A stretch of DNA of 48,210 nucleotides from Gammaproteobacteria bacterium (GCA_002729315.1 PBTW01000116.1:1-48210), one strand, 5' to 3'; counted from the first letter of the stretch, positions 1 to 7,662 are shown. The notes: a model not told the origin generated them from the sequence alone. Program-made: numbers and translations.

Positions 1-21
1 CTGCCTATCAGCGAAAACATC

Positions 22-426
22 TCAATAGCTCGCGAGCAGTTCGAGACGTTCTTTGATGGGGTCTTTCATCGGGCGCTTTCGACCCTCTATGACTTCTGCT
101 GCTGTAAAAGGCGGAGAGTATGTCTCTCCCTGATAAAAAGTGCCCACAATCCAGTTAAGCAAATCTGCTACTTCTTCTGCCGATCCCGGCGCACCAGTGA
201 CTCCGGGGACCCGCAGCATAAAATCGCGGCCAGCCGGGCTTCCAATCAAATAGCTTAGATCGTCTCGCAGGCTCGGCACTTCAGGGGGCAGCCCGGAACC
301 ATCATACTGATGACATCCCACACAGAATTGAAGAAAGAAAAATTTGGGGCTGGTTTGGGCCCCAACCGTCTGTGCCCCCATCATGAGCAGGTAGGCGACC
401 GCTGACGTTACTAGAACCCTGTGCAC
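22..426 (-). CDS. Periplasmic monohaem cytochrome c of the amine dehydrogenase operon
   Basis: Last gene of the amine dehydrogenase operon. The chosen start is a GTG two bases after the small-subunit stop codon, preceded by AGGA; it gives a clean signal peptide (about 24 residues ending VGAQ) and a 134-residue precursor. A longer ATG reading begins at 516 but would overlap the small-subunit gene heavily and put a non-signal-like stretch in front. The mature protein opens almost at once with one CVGCH haem c site, followed by a short helical domain with candidate Met axial ligands (FMLRV, RPMKD). By position and size it probably accepts electrons from the TTQ enzyme; no amicyanin or azurin gene is present, so the role as direct acceptor is inference. 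A small c-type cytochrome downstream of the dehydrogenase genes recalls aromatic amine dehydrogenase clusters. Confidence 0.82.
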   Translation of the reverse strand: MHRVLVTSAVAYLLMMGAQTVGAQTSPKFFFLQFCVGCHQYDGSGLPPEVPSLRDDLSYLIGSPAGRDFMLRVPGVTGAPGSAEEVADLLNWIVGTFYQGETYSPPFTAAEVIEGRKRPMKDPIKERLELLASY

Positions 427-428
427 CG

Positions 429-992
429 CTACTGTCCTGCGACGTTGCTTTCTTCCACACCCATGATGCGCGCCAGCGTACAGTGATAAGCATGGCTGGT
501 TGAGCCAAAACACCACAATATACTGTTCGATTTGCCCGGATAATAAACCGGGCGATCTCCCTCAGAGCGATGACAGCCACAGCGCCCGCAGGCCGACTTG
601 CCGCAGCAATCATTATAGGAAATCAGATAATCGCGCCCATCACCCGGATTGTGACAGGTACCGACCCACGCGACTGTTGCAGTTTCTGATCCCGGAGGGC
701 ACTGGGTCACAGTGCCGCCGCAGCAGCTGCATGCCTGCCCGCTGAAAGCACAATATCGCCAGTATTCACAGGAATCGGGATTACCCATATCAGGAATATC
801 ATCAGAGCTTTGTGCGTGTGCATCGCGCACCACCGGCAGTATGGGTAGGGCGCCCATGCCGGCGAGAAACGTCCCAAATTTACCCAAAAACGAGCGACGT
901 GATGTGCGCGAGGAAATGAACCGCACTGCACCATTGGTGGCGGCATCGAGATCCTTCAGTAACTGGTCAATCAACTGCTCACGCTTGTTCAT
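429..992 (-). CDS. mauA: TTQ amine dehydrogenase small (light) subunit, aromatic-amine type features
   Basis: Catalytic subunit that carries tryptophan tryptophylquinone and oxidises primary amines to aldehyde and ammonia in the periplasm. The 187-residue precursor has a Tat signal (SRRSFLGK, residues 31-38) and AHAQ cleavage region near 61. The two Trp that form the cofactor are W109 (VAWVG) and W160 (ILWCF); the likely catalytic Asp and Thr are D128 (YNDCC) and T172 (HCT). Fourteen cysteines follow the signal, including CSCCGG and CGKSACGRC, as I recall for aromatic amine dehydrogenase (AADH), whereas methylamine dehydrogenase has twelve. The Trp-to-Thr spacing of 12 also matches AADH rather than methylamine dehydrogenase (14). 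The segment DRPVYY to WCFG looks more like methylamine dehydrogenase. Substrate is therefore probably an arylalkylamine but unproven. The start overlaps the mauD stop by four bases (ATGA). Confidence 0.95.
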   Translation of the reverse strand: MNKREQLIDQLLKDLDAATNGAVRFISSRTSRRSFLGKFGTFLAGMGALPILPVVRDAHAQSSDDIPDMGNPDSCEYWRYCAFSGQACSCCGGTVTQCPPGSETATVAWVGTCHNPGDGRDYLISYNDCCGKSACGRCGCHRSEGDRPVYYPGKSNSILWCFGSTSHAYHCTLARIMGVEESNVAGQ

Positions 993-1594
993 GCCTGTTC
1001 TCCGAGTAATTCTTCTTTTACTAAGTAATCTTGTATCGATTCATAACCAGAGCGCATCGATTCAACAAGACTCTCAAGATGTTCACGGCTGTTAACCAGC
1101 CCTTTTGAGCGTAATATGCCCTGCTCATCAATCAGCACTGCATAAGGCAGTTTGCTGACTTCAAACTTCATTCCTAATTCCAATGAAACGACATAGGGGT
1201 AATCTTCGATATTCATTTTGGTGACATAATCTGCGTGCTTTTGCACTTCTCCACCATCACTGCCAAAAACCAGAGAAAGTTTCTCACTTCTTGCCATAGA
1301 TCTGGCTGTTGGCACCAGTTCCTGACAAACCGGACAGGTAGGTGAGACAAATAGCAGGAGCTGGGGCAGCTTTCGTGTACCTCCTAACTCCAGCCGGGCG
1401 CCATTCAGGTCGGGTATCGATAATAAGGGTGCCGGTTCACCTACTTTAGGTCCAGCTGTCGTCATCAGCGCACCCGCCGGCGCGAGTCTTGTGTGCAGAA
1501 CGCCAATTTGGCGCGCCAAAGCAAATACCGCAACGACTAGAACCAGAACGACCAGCGCTAACATAATGACTATCTCGGCAAGATAATTATCCAT
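989..1594 (-). CDS. mauD: MauD, thioredoxin-fold maturation protein for TTQ amine dehydrogenase
   Basis: 201-residue membrane-anchored, periplasm-facing thioredoxin-like protein. A single N-terminal membrane helix (about residues 5-28) is followed by a thioredoxin fold with the redox motif SPTCPVC (C87 and C90). MauD is needed, with MauE, for stable small subunit, which has many disulfide bonds; that role is established for mau operons and transferred here by synteny. The gene overlaps the 3' end of mauE by eight bases and the start of mauA by four, which implies translational coupling in the order large subunit, mauE, mauD, mauA. Nothing is missing or truncated. Confidence 0.93.
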   Translation of the reverse strand: MDNYLAEIVIMLALVVLVLVVAVFALARQIGVLHTRLAPAGALMTTAGPKVGEPAPLLSIPDLNGARLELGGTRKLPQLLLFVSPTCPVCQELVPTARSMARSEKLSLVFGSDGGEVQKHADYVTKMNIEDYPYVVSLELGMKFEVSKLPYAVLIDEQGILRSKGLVNSREHLESLVESMRSGYESIQDYLVKEELLGEQA

Positions 1595-2123
1595 GGCTTA
1601 TCCTCCTGCTTTTGGAGAAAGTCTGATTACGGACCAGCTGTTCAACGAGCAGATATGTACCGCAGAGCGCGGCAAGCATCAGCGTTAGCAGTATAAAGTC
1701 TGCCCAAACCAAAGCTCTATCAGTACTGGGTATGACCAAAAGCAGGCAGCCAATAATGAGCGCGGCATTCCGCAAAAGAAGCCAGTATGAGAGGATTTGC
1801 TGTAGACCACCGCAGCCGCAATCGATGTTATCCCTGCCCCGCAGGATATTCATTGCCATAGCAACTGTGTATGAAGTGAGCAGTCCAGCCGCCAGAACCG
1901 CTGCCCACGTTCTAGTAAAGGGCATCAGAATCAGAAAAAAAACAGCCATTTCCGCTAAGGGTATCGCCCGCGCCAGACTAGGGAGAATGGCAGACGGCAC
2001 GAGCTCATAGGCTGCGAGCTGGGCCCTGAACCGGCCCGGCGAGTTCAGCTTATGCTTTGCAGCCGTGAAAAATAGCAGGGCAAGTGATGCGGATAGTACA
2101 AGAACCGTCAAGGAATCAATCAT
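1587..2123 (-). CDS. mauE: MauE, integral membrane maturation protein for TTQ amine dehydrogenase
   Basis: 178-residue polytopic inner-membrane protein with about four to five hydrophobic segments (starting near residues 5, 48, 73, 117 and 145). A conserved loop DNIDCGCGG (near residue 97) supplies a vicinal-type cysteine pair, in line with the DoxX/MauE family and with a job in passing reducing or oxidising equivalents to MauD during disulfide formation of the small subunit. It starts 13 bases after the large-subunit stop and overlaps mauD, so it belongs to the same transcript. The detailed redox chemistry of MauE is not settled in the family. Confidence 0.9.
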   Translation of the reverse strand: MIDSLTVLVLSASLALLFFTAAKHKLNSPGRFRAQLAAYELVPSAILPSLARAIPLAEMAVFFLILMPFTRTWAAVLAAGLLTSYTVAMAMNILRGRDNIDCGCGGLQQILSYWLLLRNAALIIGCLLLVIPSTDRALVWADFILLTLMLAALCGTYLLVEQLVRNQTFSKSRRISHG

Positions 2124-2136
2124 TTACAGCTTACCC

Positions 2137-3276
2137 TTAGTCTCCGTAAAGATTTTGAATGGTGCCTGACAGATCTTCAATGGTTCTGATCAGCCGGCCG
2201 GTGACCGGTTCGCGGACCTGAATGGTGCCGCTTACTGCAAGCAGAAGCAGGGGATTTTCATCTTGAGTCATTTGGACGCTGGTAACAGTCTCGTCGTCAT
2301 CGAGTGTGATTCGGTAACCGCGACGCTGCGAGCGGGTTGAGAACACCCAGACTTCGGTACCTGAATCTTCAAAGGATTCTTGCCCGCCTCCCTGATGCAT
2401 TACCACTGCGAGAACCTCCGCTTTGCTGTTCACTGCGTAGACTTGATTGCCACCCAGACGCCAGTCGTCGTCACTAGACAACGGCATCCCGTTACGGTCG
2501 GTGGCGTCAGTATCTGGCGGATTAATTGACCAGCCGTCACTAATACTTATTTGTCCGTTTTCAACCGCCGCTTCATGGACCCTTCCGTTCATGGTCATGA
2601 AAACCCATCCGTCGTCGCTCGGCACGGCATAGTCAAGCACGGGGTCCTCGAACAGATCAAAGAAAACCTCGCTGCTTGAGCGGGAAGTTTCTTCACCGTT
2701 TTCATTCAGTCCCACATATTGCACAGTGCCATCTGCGCACGAGGAAATAAAGCCACGATCGGCCGGGTAAATACCGGCACAGTTAGGTGTTGAAATCTCG
2801 GTGACGAATTCACTGCTGTCCAAATCCACGATCGACACTGAAATCGCCGGCGTGATGTTCCAGACGCCAATAAACTGCTCGTTGATAAGGCCAATCATGC
2901 CGGGATTTCCGATGCCGGCTGCCTTGGGCGGAATTTCAACCTCTTCAACAGGGAGGGTGGTAGCGGTGTCGAAGCCAATCACAACATCAGTGCGGTCGCC
3001 GTAGGTGCCGCGGCTGTAAAAAGAGCCATAGGCGTAGATCCGATCACGTGTCATCGCGGGACGGACGGCAGGGGTAAAGTTAGAGATGTCCAGGGTGCCG
3101 CCGACTTTGCCGGTGTCTGCGTTCAACAGGTAGGCGATCCCGCGGCCTCTCACGGATACCCAGTGCGGGCCAGTTTCCGGCATATCGAGGGCATCTCCAA
3201 GAACCGTATCCCACTGTGCACTGGCGGTTGCAGCCGAAGTCAGAACGAGAATCGCAGTAAGCAGACGCATTGCCAT
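2137..3276 (-). CDS. mauB: TTQ amine dehydrogenase large (heavy) subunit
   Basis: First gene of the operon; 379-residue precursor with a Sec signal peptide (about residues 1-20, ASAQ). The mature chain is expected to be the seven-bladed beta-propeller that holds the TTQ small subunit. Recognisable stretches include HWVSVRGRG, YLLNADTGK and SFYSRGTYGDRTDVV near residue 85-100, which resembles the aromatic amine dehydrogenase heavy chain more than the methylamine enzyme. A strong ribosome site GGAGGA lies five to six bases before the first ATG and fixes the start there rather than at Met3. The protein is periplasmic and forms an alpha2-beta2 enzyme in the known family. The upstream gap should hold the operon promoter, but I cannot identify it with confidence. 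Confidence 0.92.
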   Translation of the reverse strand: MAMRLLTAILVLTSAATASAQWDTVLGDALDMPETGPHWVSVRGRGIAYLLNADTGKVGGTLDISNFTPAVRPAMTRDRIYAYGSFYSRGTYGDRTDVVIGFDTATTLPVEEVEIPPKAAGIGNPGMIGLINEQFIGVWNITPAISVSIVDLDSSEFVTEISTPNCAGIYPADRGFISSCADGTVQYVGLNENGEETSRSSSEVFFDLFEDPVLDYAVPSDDGWVFMTMNGRVHEAAVENGQISISDGWSINPPDTDATDRNGMPLSSDDDWRLGGNQVYAVNSKAEVLAVVMHQGGGQESFEDSGTEVWVFSTRSQRRGYRITLDDDETVTSVQMTQDENPLLLLAVSGTIQVREPVTGRLIRTIEDLSGTIQNLYGD

Positions 3277-3646
3277 GTTGTTCCTCCGAAAAAGTGGTTC
3301 ATCAACACTGAGCCGAGCTGTTCAAACCTCAACCAGCGGACGGGATGCCAAGCATAGTTTTTACGCTCATACCTAGTGCTGGAAATTCAGCTCTTGGCAG
3401 ACCCCGACCTCCATTTGAAGACCTGAGCGGATGAGTGTCAAGGTTATCAGCGCGCATCCGGATTAATTTATCCGAAGCCTAACCCTTGGCATCTGCTGAA
3501 AAAGAGCGATTTTTGTTGCTCTGCGGCGCTAACCCCACTCATCTTTCAGAATCTAAAGCAAACCCGGCCAAATTTGTTCTGGTTAGCAATACGGCCGATA
3601 CTTCGACTATTATCGGCAGCATATTTACCTCGCGCGAACCAGGGAT
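3277..3646. other. Intergenic region between divergent amine dehydrogenase operon and acetyltransferase
   Basis: 370 bases separating two divergently transcribed genes, so both promoters should lie here. I see no convincing reading frame, no clear -35/-10 pair, no sigma-54 element and no long inverted repeat. No mauR-like regulator gene is adjacent; regulation of the amine operon is therefore unknown. Confidence 0.5.
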
Positions 3647-4141
3647 ATGACTGTGTGTATTCGGCAAGCGACGGATTCAGATTTTGATCAGATCTGGCCG
3701 ATTTTTAGCGACGTGGTGTCCGCAGGCGAGACCTACGGGTACCGAACTGATATCGACAAGGCACAGGCAAAACATCTGTGGATGCAGTACCCGAGAGTCA
3801 CCTATGTTGCTGAAGAGGGCGAGCGTATTCTGGGCACTTATTACCTAAAAACCAATCATGATGGCCCGGGGGGGCATGTCTGCAACTGCGGTTATATGGT
3901 GGCATCAGCGGCGCGTGGCCGCGGTCTCGCGACGCGAATGTGTGTGCACTCCCAGCAGGAAGCAATCAGTATGGGTTACCGGGCGATGCAGTTTAATCTT
4001 GTGGCAGCCAGCAATGAGGGGGCTGTCCGGCTCTGGACTAAGCTCGGCTTTGCGACGGTAGGCCGGCTTCCTGGCGCCTTTGCGCACCCGAAGTTAGGGT
4101 ATGTTGATGCCCTGGTTATGTACAAATGGCTTGCGGCATGA
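3647..4141 (+). CDS. GNAT family N-acetyltransferase
   Basis: 164-residue cytosolic acetyltransferase of the Gcn5-related fold. The acetyl-CoA pyrophosphate loop is visible as ARGRGLATR (near residues 88-96) after the beta-strand GYMVASA, and the later strand-helix NEGAVRLWTKLGFATVGR (two overlapping halves of motif B) is typical of small-molecule and antibiotic-type GNATs that end in a hydrophobic strand (DALVMYKWL). The acceptor substrate cannot be read from sequence. The gene stands alone; 59 bases separate it from the next start. The start ATG has an AGGGA-like element close upstream. Confidence 0.85.
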   Translation: MTVCIRQATDSDFDQIWPIFSDVVSAGETYGYRTDIDKAQAKHLWMQYPRVTYVAEEGERILGTYYLKTNHDGPGGHVCNCGYMVASAARGRGLATRMCVHSQQEAISMGYRAMQFNLVAASNEGAVRLWTKLGFATVGRLPGAFAHPKLGYVDALVMYKWLAA

Positions 4142-4200
4142 CAGTGCGGAAGTAGTTTAAAAGAACTGAAAGCAATTGAAGTTAATAAAGGATAATGGCC

Positions 4201-4527
4201 ATGAAGCCTGTGGATATCAATCAGATACTCCAATCCCTGAGTGAGGGGCCAGCGGAGGGAGTGAGTCTAATGGCGCTCGCCCGGAGCACGGGGAAAAGAC
4301 TACCAGAGCTTCAAAAGTTCCTGCAGACACACCGGGTCTGCTTCATTGAGACGGGTCAGACCAAATATAAACTCAATCCCAATCCGCCTATTAATGGGCT
4401 TGTGAAAAGTGCGCAGCTTGATATCAAGAGACAGAGCGCAAAGAAGCGGCAGCAACAAATACTCATTTGGGTGGTGGTATCGGCAGCTATCTTGGTGGCT
4501 TTCACGCTGCTCGGCGGCTTTGCCTGA
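4201..4527 (+). CDS. Small tail-anchored membrane protein, function unknown
   Basis: 108 residues. Two ATGs lie six bases apart; AAGGA at 4188-4192 is eight bases before the second ATG (4201) but only two before the first, so I start at 4201. Residues 1-60 are soluble and helical with a pattern like a small winged-helix or MarR-type fold (SLMALARSTGKRLPELQKF, then a strand pair); a basic, Gln-rich linker (KRQSAKKRQQQ) leads to one C-terminal membrane helix (ILIWVVVSAAILVAFTLL). This predicts a cytosolic domain anchored in the inner membrane by its tail. I do not recognise a family. Confidence 0.6.
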   Translation: MKPVDINQILQSLSEGPAEGVSLMALARSTGKRLPELQKFLQTHRVCFIETGQTKYKLNPNPPINGLVKSAQLDIKRQSAKKRQQQILIWVVVSAAILVAFTLLGGFA

Positions 4528-4678
4528 TTGGACAGCACTCTGCCTGCGGGAGCAGAGGTCAATACCGATCATCAAGCGCGCCTTGAGTCTTGCGTTTCGA
4601 GACTGACAATTGCTCAGTTATTTCCGCTAAAATGCTCCGTAACTAAAGCGCTTATTGAATTTTCGAGGGACAGGGCCC

Positions 4679-5203
4679 GTGAACAAGCTTTATCAACTCG
4701 GTCAAAACCGCCTTTTCTGGATTGCCGGAGCTGCGTACTTGGTGCTCATGGAAGGAATCGCGCTGTACTATCAATATGGCCCGGGCATGTGGTACCCCTG
4801 CGCGCTCTGTGTGCAGGTCAGAGCCTGGGTGATGGGGTCTTTGATCTTTTCTGCCACCGGCTTGAGTCTGGTGAAGAAATTTTGGTGGCGCTGGATGTCG
4901 CTTAACCTCACTATTGTGATGATGGTTGGCGCGCTGTATACCAGCTACTACGCCTATGGCGTGGAGCAAGGTACAGTGATCTCAAGTTGTACTATCGGAG
5001 CCGGATTTCCAAAATTTATGCCCCTTGACCAATGGGTGCCCTTTTTGTTCGAGGCTCAGGGAATGTGCGGACAATCTCCACCGATGCCGCTAGGCGTTTC
5101 CATGATCGAAGCCTTGCTGATTACACTGTCTGCGCCGCTGCTCGTTCTGGTCGCTCTGTGGGGAGTACACGTGCAGAAAATTGTGGCTGGTGAGGTGCGT
5201 TGA
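4679..5203 (+). CDS. DsbB-like disulfide bond formation protein
   Basis: 174-residue four-helix inner-membrane protein that should oxidise a DsbA-type partner and pass electrons to quinone. The first periplasmic loop carries WYPCALC (C41, C44) and the second has C104 and C130, the two Cys pairs of DsbB. The start is GTG at 4679 with GAGGGA eight bases upstream; an alternative TTG at 4655 precedes the ribosome site and is unlikely. Length matches DsbB (about 170). No dsbA is adjacent. The enzyme would be useful for the disulfide-rich TTQ small subunit encoded 4 kb away, but that link is inference. Confidence 0.85.
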   Translation: MNKLYQLGQNRLFWIAGAAYLVLMEGIALYYQYGPGMWYPCALCVQVRAWVMGSLIFSATGLSLVKKFWWRWMSLNLTIVMMVGALYTSYYAYGVEQGTVISSCTIGAGFPKFMPLDQWVPFLFEAQGMCGQSPPMPLGVSMIEALLITLSAPLLVLVALWGVHVQKIVAGEVR

Positions 5204-5233
5204 ACCGGTTGTTTACACAGGTTTAAGGGCAAG

Positions 5234-5252
5234 CCCCGGCGCTTCGCCCGGG
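5234..5252 (+). terminator. Hairpin downstream of dsbB-like gene
   Basis: An eight-base-pair stem with one mismatch (arms 5234-5241 and 5245-5252, loop CTT) begins 31 bases after the dsbB-like stop codon. It is GC-rich but has no T-run, so it is at best a weak or factor-dependent terminator. Confidence 0.3.
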
Positions 5253-5492
5253 TCATCCTGTGAGACGATAAGGGTATAGGGTCAGCCTGCCAGCTGCGCT
5301 TCTGGTTTGTTTAGATTCAGTTTTTGAAGTGTTGCCCGGCATAATGGCAATAACGAGATTGCTGCTCATGCCTATGGAGGAGGGTATCCCGGTTCTGCTC
5401 AGCGAGAAACTATCGGCCGTCGCGGGACACAGGGAGGCACTCGTTTTTTGTGCTGTTTTGGGCTCGCCGACCTGCCATTCAGAGGAATATGT

Positions 5493-6332
5493 ATGACGCT
5501 GGAGCCCAGCGTGCGGCTGCTCAGGGACTTTATTCTTGAGCACCCTCGGCTCATGGTGTTGACCGGAGCCGGTATCAGCCAGAGCTCTGGCATACCGACC
5601 TATCGTGATGCGACTGGTGCATGGACTTCCAGTCAACCAATCCAGCACGGTGAGTTTTTGCGTGATGCTGCTGTACGCAAAAGATACTGGGCGCGCAGTT
5701 ACAAGGGGTGGCCCAACGTCGCGAGCGCCCGGCCCAATTCGGCTCATCTGGCGTTGAGCCAACTGGAAGCGCAGGCCTATGTTCAGTATCTCGTGACCCA
5801 GAATATAGATCGTCTCCACCAGAAGGCCGGTCATCAAAGGGTGATTGATCTGCACGGGCGTCTCGATCAGGTGGTTTGTATGGATTGTGGAGAAATTGCT
5901 GCGCGTGCGGATATCCAGCAATGGTTAGCGGCCCACAACAGCCACCTTGATCATCTCAGTGTCACGCAGCGACCCGATGGTGATGCAGAAATTGAAGGTG
6001 CTGCGCTGGAAGAGATGCAGCTACCCAGCTGTGTCCATTGCTCCGGTTTGATCAAACCAAATGTGGTTTTTTACGGTGGTTCGGTCGACAAAAAAATCAT
6101 CAGCCGGGTATTCGAGCAGCTAAGTCAGTGCGATGCCTTGCTAGTGGTAGGGTCTTCGCTCATGGTGTACTCCAGTTACCGCTTCTGCAAATTCGCCCAT
6201 GATCATGACATACCTATTGTGTGCATTAATCAGGGTCTCACCCGTGCTGACGAATTACTGAGCCTGAAGGTCCTTTTGGGCTGTGCAGAAACGCTGAAAC
6301 AGCTGGCTGAATCCCTGCCTGCGCGTGGATGA
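5493..6332 (+). CDS. Sir2 family NAD-dependent protein deacylase (sirtuin)
   Basis: 279-residue cytosolic sirtuin that removes acyl groups from lysine using NAD. Visible motifs are GAGIS (25-29), IPTYRDATGAW (34-44), TQNID (102-106), catalytic H121 in LHGR, the zinc site C129/C132 and C180/C183, and KPNVVFYG (188-195). The RDATGAW and FYGG motifs resemble class II (SIRT4-like) enzymes more than E. coli CobB. Start ATG 5493 has AGAGGA eight bases upstream; the upstream open frame to 5448 lacks a site. The last six codons lie inside a degenerate palindromic repeat (6309-6333), so the natural C-terminus may have been altered by repeat insertion. Acyl preference cannot be told from sequence. Confidence 0.92.
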   Translation: MTLEPSVRLLRDFILEHPRLMVLTGAGISQSSGIPTYRDATGAWTSSQPIQHGEFLRDAAVRKRYWARSYKGWPNVASARPNSAHLALSQLEAQAYVQYLVTQNIDRLHQKAGHQRVIDLHGRLDQVVCMDCGEIAARADIQQWLAAHNSHLDHLSVTQRPDGDAEIEGAALEEMQLPSCVHCSGLIKPNVVFYGGSVDKKIISRVFEQLSQCDALLVVGSSLMVYSSYRFCKFAHDHDIPIVCINQGLTRADELLSLKVLLGCAETLKQLAESLPARG

Positions 6333-6516
6333 CAAGCGACCGCTTTTGCTCCGCTGACCTGGCGCTGTTTGCCGGCGTGACTGAACCAATCGCAAAACCG
6401 ATGACAAGCAGAACCAGAAGCTCAAGCTTGCGGAATAAACTGGTTGGAATGCCGGTGCACGGGTCAATGGCTGTTAAGTCGTCGGCCATGAAAGGCTGAG
6501 CGTCGTCACGCGCCAC
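6238..6516 (-). CDS. Possible small membrane protein antisense to the sirtuin 3' end
   Basis: 92-residue reading frame with a GTG start and a good ribosome site (GAGGAGG as read on the minus strand, 6521-6527, four bases before the start). Residues about 29-50 form one hydrophobic helix (ELLVLLVIGFAIGSVTP). The last third crosses the sirtuin gene and the palindromic repeat, where it reads VIHAQAGIQ, a phrase seen in spurious translations of repeats in many proteobacteria. The first 60 residues may be real and the tail repeat-derived, or the whole frame may be debris; I favour low confidence. Confidence 0.25.
   Translation of the reverse strand: MARDDAQPFMADDLTAIDPCTGIPTSLFRKLELLVLLVIGFAIGSVTPANSARSAEQKRSLVIHAQAGIQPAVSAFLHSPKGPSGSVIRQHG
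6309..6333. repeat. Degenerate palindromic (REP-like) repeat at the sirtuin stop codon
   Basis: The arms ATCC (6311-6314) and GGAT (6327-6330) with an interrupted GC-rich stem between them match the common form of dispersed palindromes that translate as VIHAQAGIQ on one strand. The sirtuin stop codon lies in its right arm. Only this copy is evident in the window. Confidence 0.4.
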
Positions 6517-6572
6517 CTTGCCTCCTCGTTGCTGTCGAGTAGCACAATACGTTAATTTGGGAAGTGGGCGTG

Positions 6573-6659
6573 CTAGCTCTTGGCGATAGCGAGGCCAGTT
6601 TAGCCTTCCCCAATAATGGCGACATCAGCGTTGACCCGCGAGCTTTGAGCAGGAGATGG
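6573..6659 (-). pseudogene. Remnant of a Rossmann-fold (FAD/NAD) oxidoreductase N-terminus
   Basis: On the minus strand one frame reads NADVAIIGEG, then a TAA stop, then TGLAIAKS and a second stop. This is the beta-strand, GxGxxG loop and following helix of an FAD- or NAD-binding oxidoreductase with a nonsense codon at a variable loop position. The frame is open upstream but no further family signature is visible, and downstream there is no continuation. It lies directly downstream of the epoxide-hydrolase-like gene. The 388-base stretch 6333-6720 otherwise holds only the small frame and the repeat listed here. Confidence 0.4.
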
Positions 6660-6720
6660 CGTGCGCCGCGTCAGCAGCGTCCTCCATCCACAAAGAAGAT
6701 GATGATCAGGAATCGAAGAT

Positions 6721-7662
6721 TTACTCGTGCAAGCTCAGCCAGGCCCGCATCATATTGGTCACCATGTCGGGCTTCTCATGATGCGGCCAGTGTCCAACAC
6801 CTGGAATGGTCACTAGAGTCCAGTCCTGATCCAACTCTTCCCAAGTGTTGTTGAGAGCAGGTGCCAGCAGTGCACTATCGTTGAGCCCATGAAACTGGAG
6901 CACAGGCGCCTGTATTCGGGGTAACTCCGTCCAGGGGCCACCAACATAAGGCTCGCGGGGATAGTTGCGACGGTAGTAGTTCATCATTGATTCAGTGCTC
7001 GAGTTTTCGAAGGCTGCAAGATAAATTTCACGCAGAGCTTCGTCTCCTTGAGAGAGCGCCATTGCCAGGCCGCTAGGACTGACATTTTCATGGGAGTCTG
7101 GCTGCTGGAAATTACGCGCATATTGGGAATTACTGTGCTGCTGACCCATGCTGGCCAGCTCTCTCTGCAGTCCTTTAACATGAGGCAGGTTCATGATGAT
7201 CAGCCGGTCGGTCATTTGCGGATAAGCGGCAGCAAAACTCCAGGCGATGCCTCCTCCCCAGTCATGACCGACGACGACCGCGCTGCTTTCGCCTTCCGCC
7301 CTGATGACTGCAGCGACATCAGCAGTCAGCAGCGTCATGTCGTAATTCGCTTCACCCTCAGGCTTTTCGCTCAAGTTGTAACCTCTGGTGTCCAGGGCGG
7401 CGACAGTATACTGGTCTGCCAGTCCGGCCATTTGGTGACGCCAGGAGTACCAGAAATCTGGAAATCCGTGAATTAGCACCATCAGAGGACCGCTACCCAT
7501 CTTGGCATAGTGAATCGAGACTCCGTCGCTGTCGGCATACTTATGTTCAACCTGATCCATGACAGCCTGTGCGCTAATCAAACTGGCGAACAGCAGGGCG
7601 GGTATCAGCAAAAAAAAAGGCAAGGCAAATACGCTCCGACGTGAGCGGCAATAAATTCTCAT
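6721..7662 (-). CDS. Exported alpha/beta hydrolase, epoxide hydrolase-like
   Basis: 313-residue precursor with a signal peptide (about residues 9-32, ending SAQA). The oxyanion motif HGFPDFWYSW (65-74), nucleophile elbow GHDWGGG with D134, the cap with YYRRNYPREP, and the charge-relay His in GVGHWPHHEKP (about H291) match epoxide hydrolases and haloalkane dehalogenases; a nucleophilic Asp excludes ordinary esterases. The HGFP motif and cap Tyr residues favour epoxide hydrolysis. Export is less usual for this family and suggests action on environmental or membrane-derived epoxides. I start at 7662, where GGGGA precedes the ATG; a longer frame to 7701 has no site. It is divergent from the symporter gene with about 100 bases between starts. 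Confidence 0.85.
   Translation of the reverse strand: MRIYCRSRRSVFALPFFLLIPALLFASLISAQAVMDQVEHKYADSDGVSIHYAKMGSGPLMVLIHGFPDFWYSWRHQMAGLADQYTVAALDTRGYNLSEKPEGEANYDMTLLTADVAAVIRAEGESSAVVVGHDWGGGIAWSFAAAYPQMTDRLIIMNLPHVKGLQRELASMGQQHSNSQYARNFQQPDSHENVSPSGLAMALSQGDEALREIYLAAFENSSTESMMNYYRRNYPREPYVGGPWTELPRIQAPVLQFHGLNDSALLAPALNNTWEELDQDWTLVTIPGVGHWPHHEKPDMVTNMMRAWLSLHE

Noticed and set aside
302-613. 103-residue minus-strand frame overlapping the cytochrome and small-subunit genes
   Set aside because: Shadow of two genes with complete family motifs; no ribosome site or own motif.
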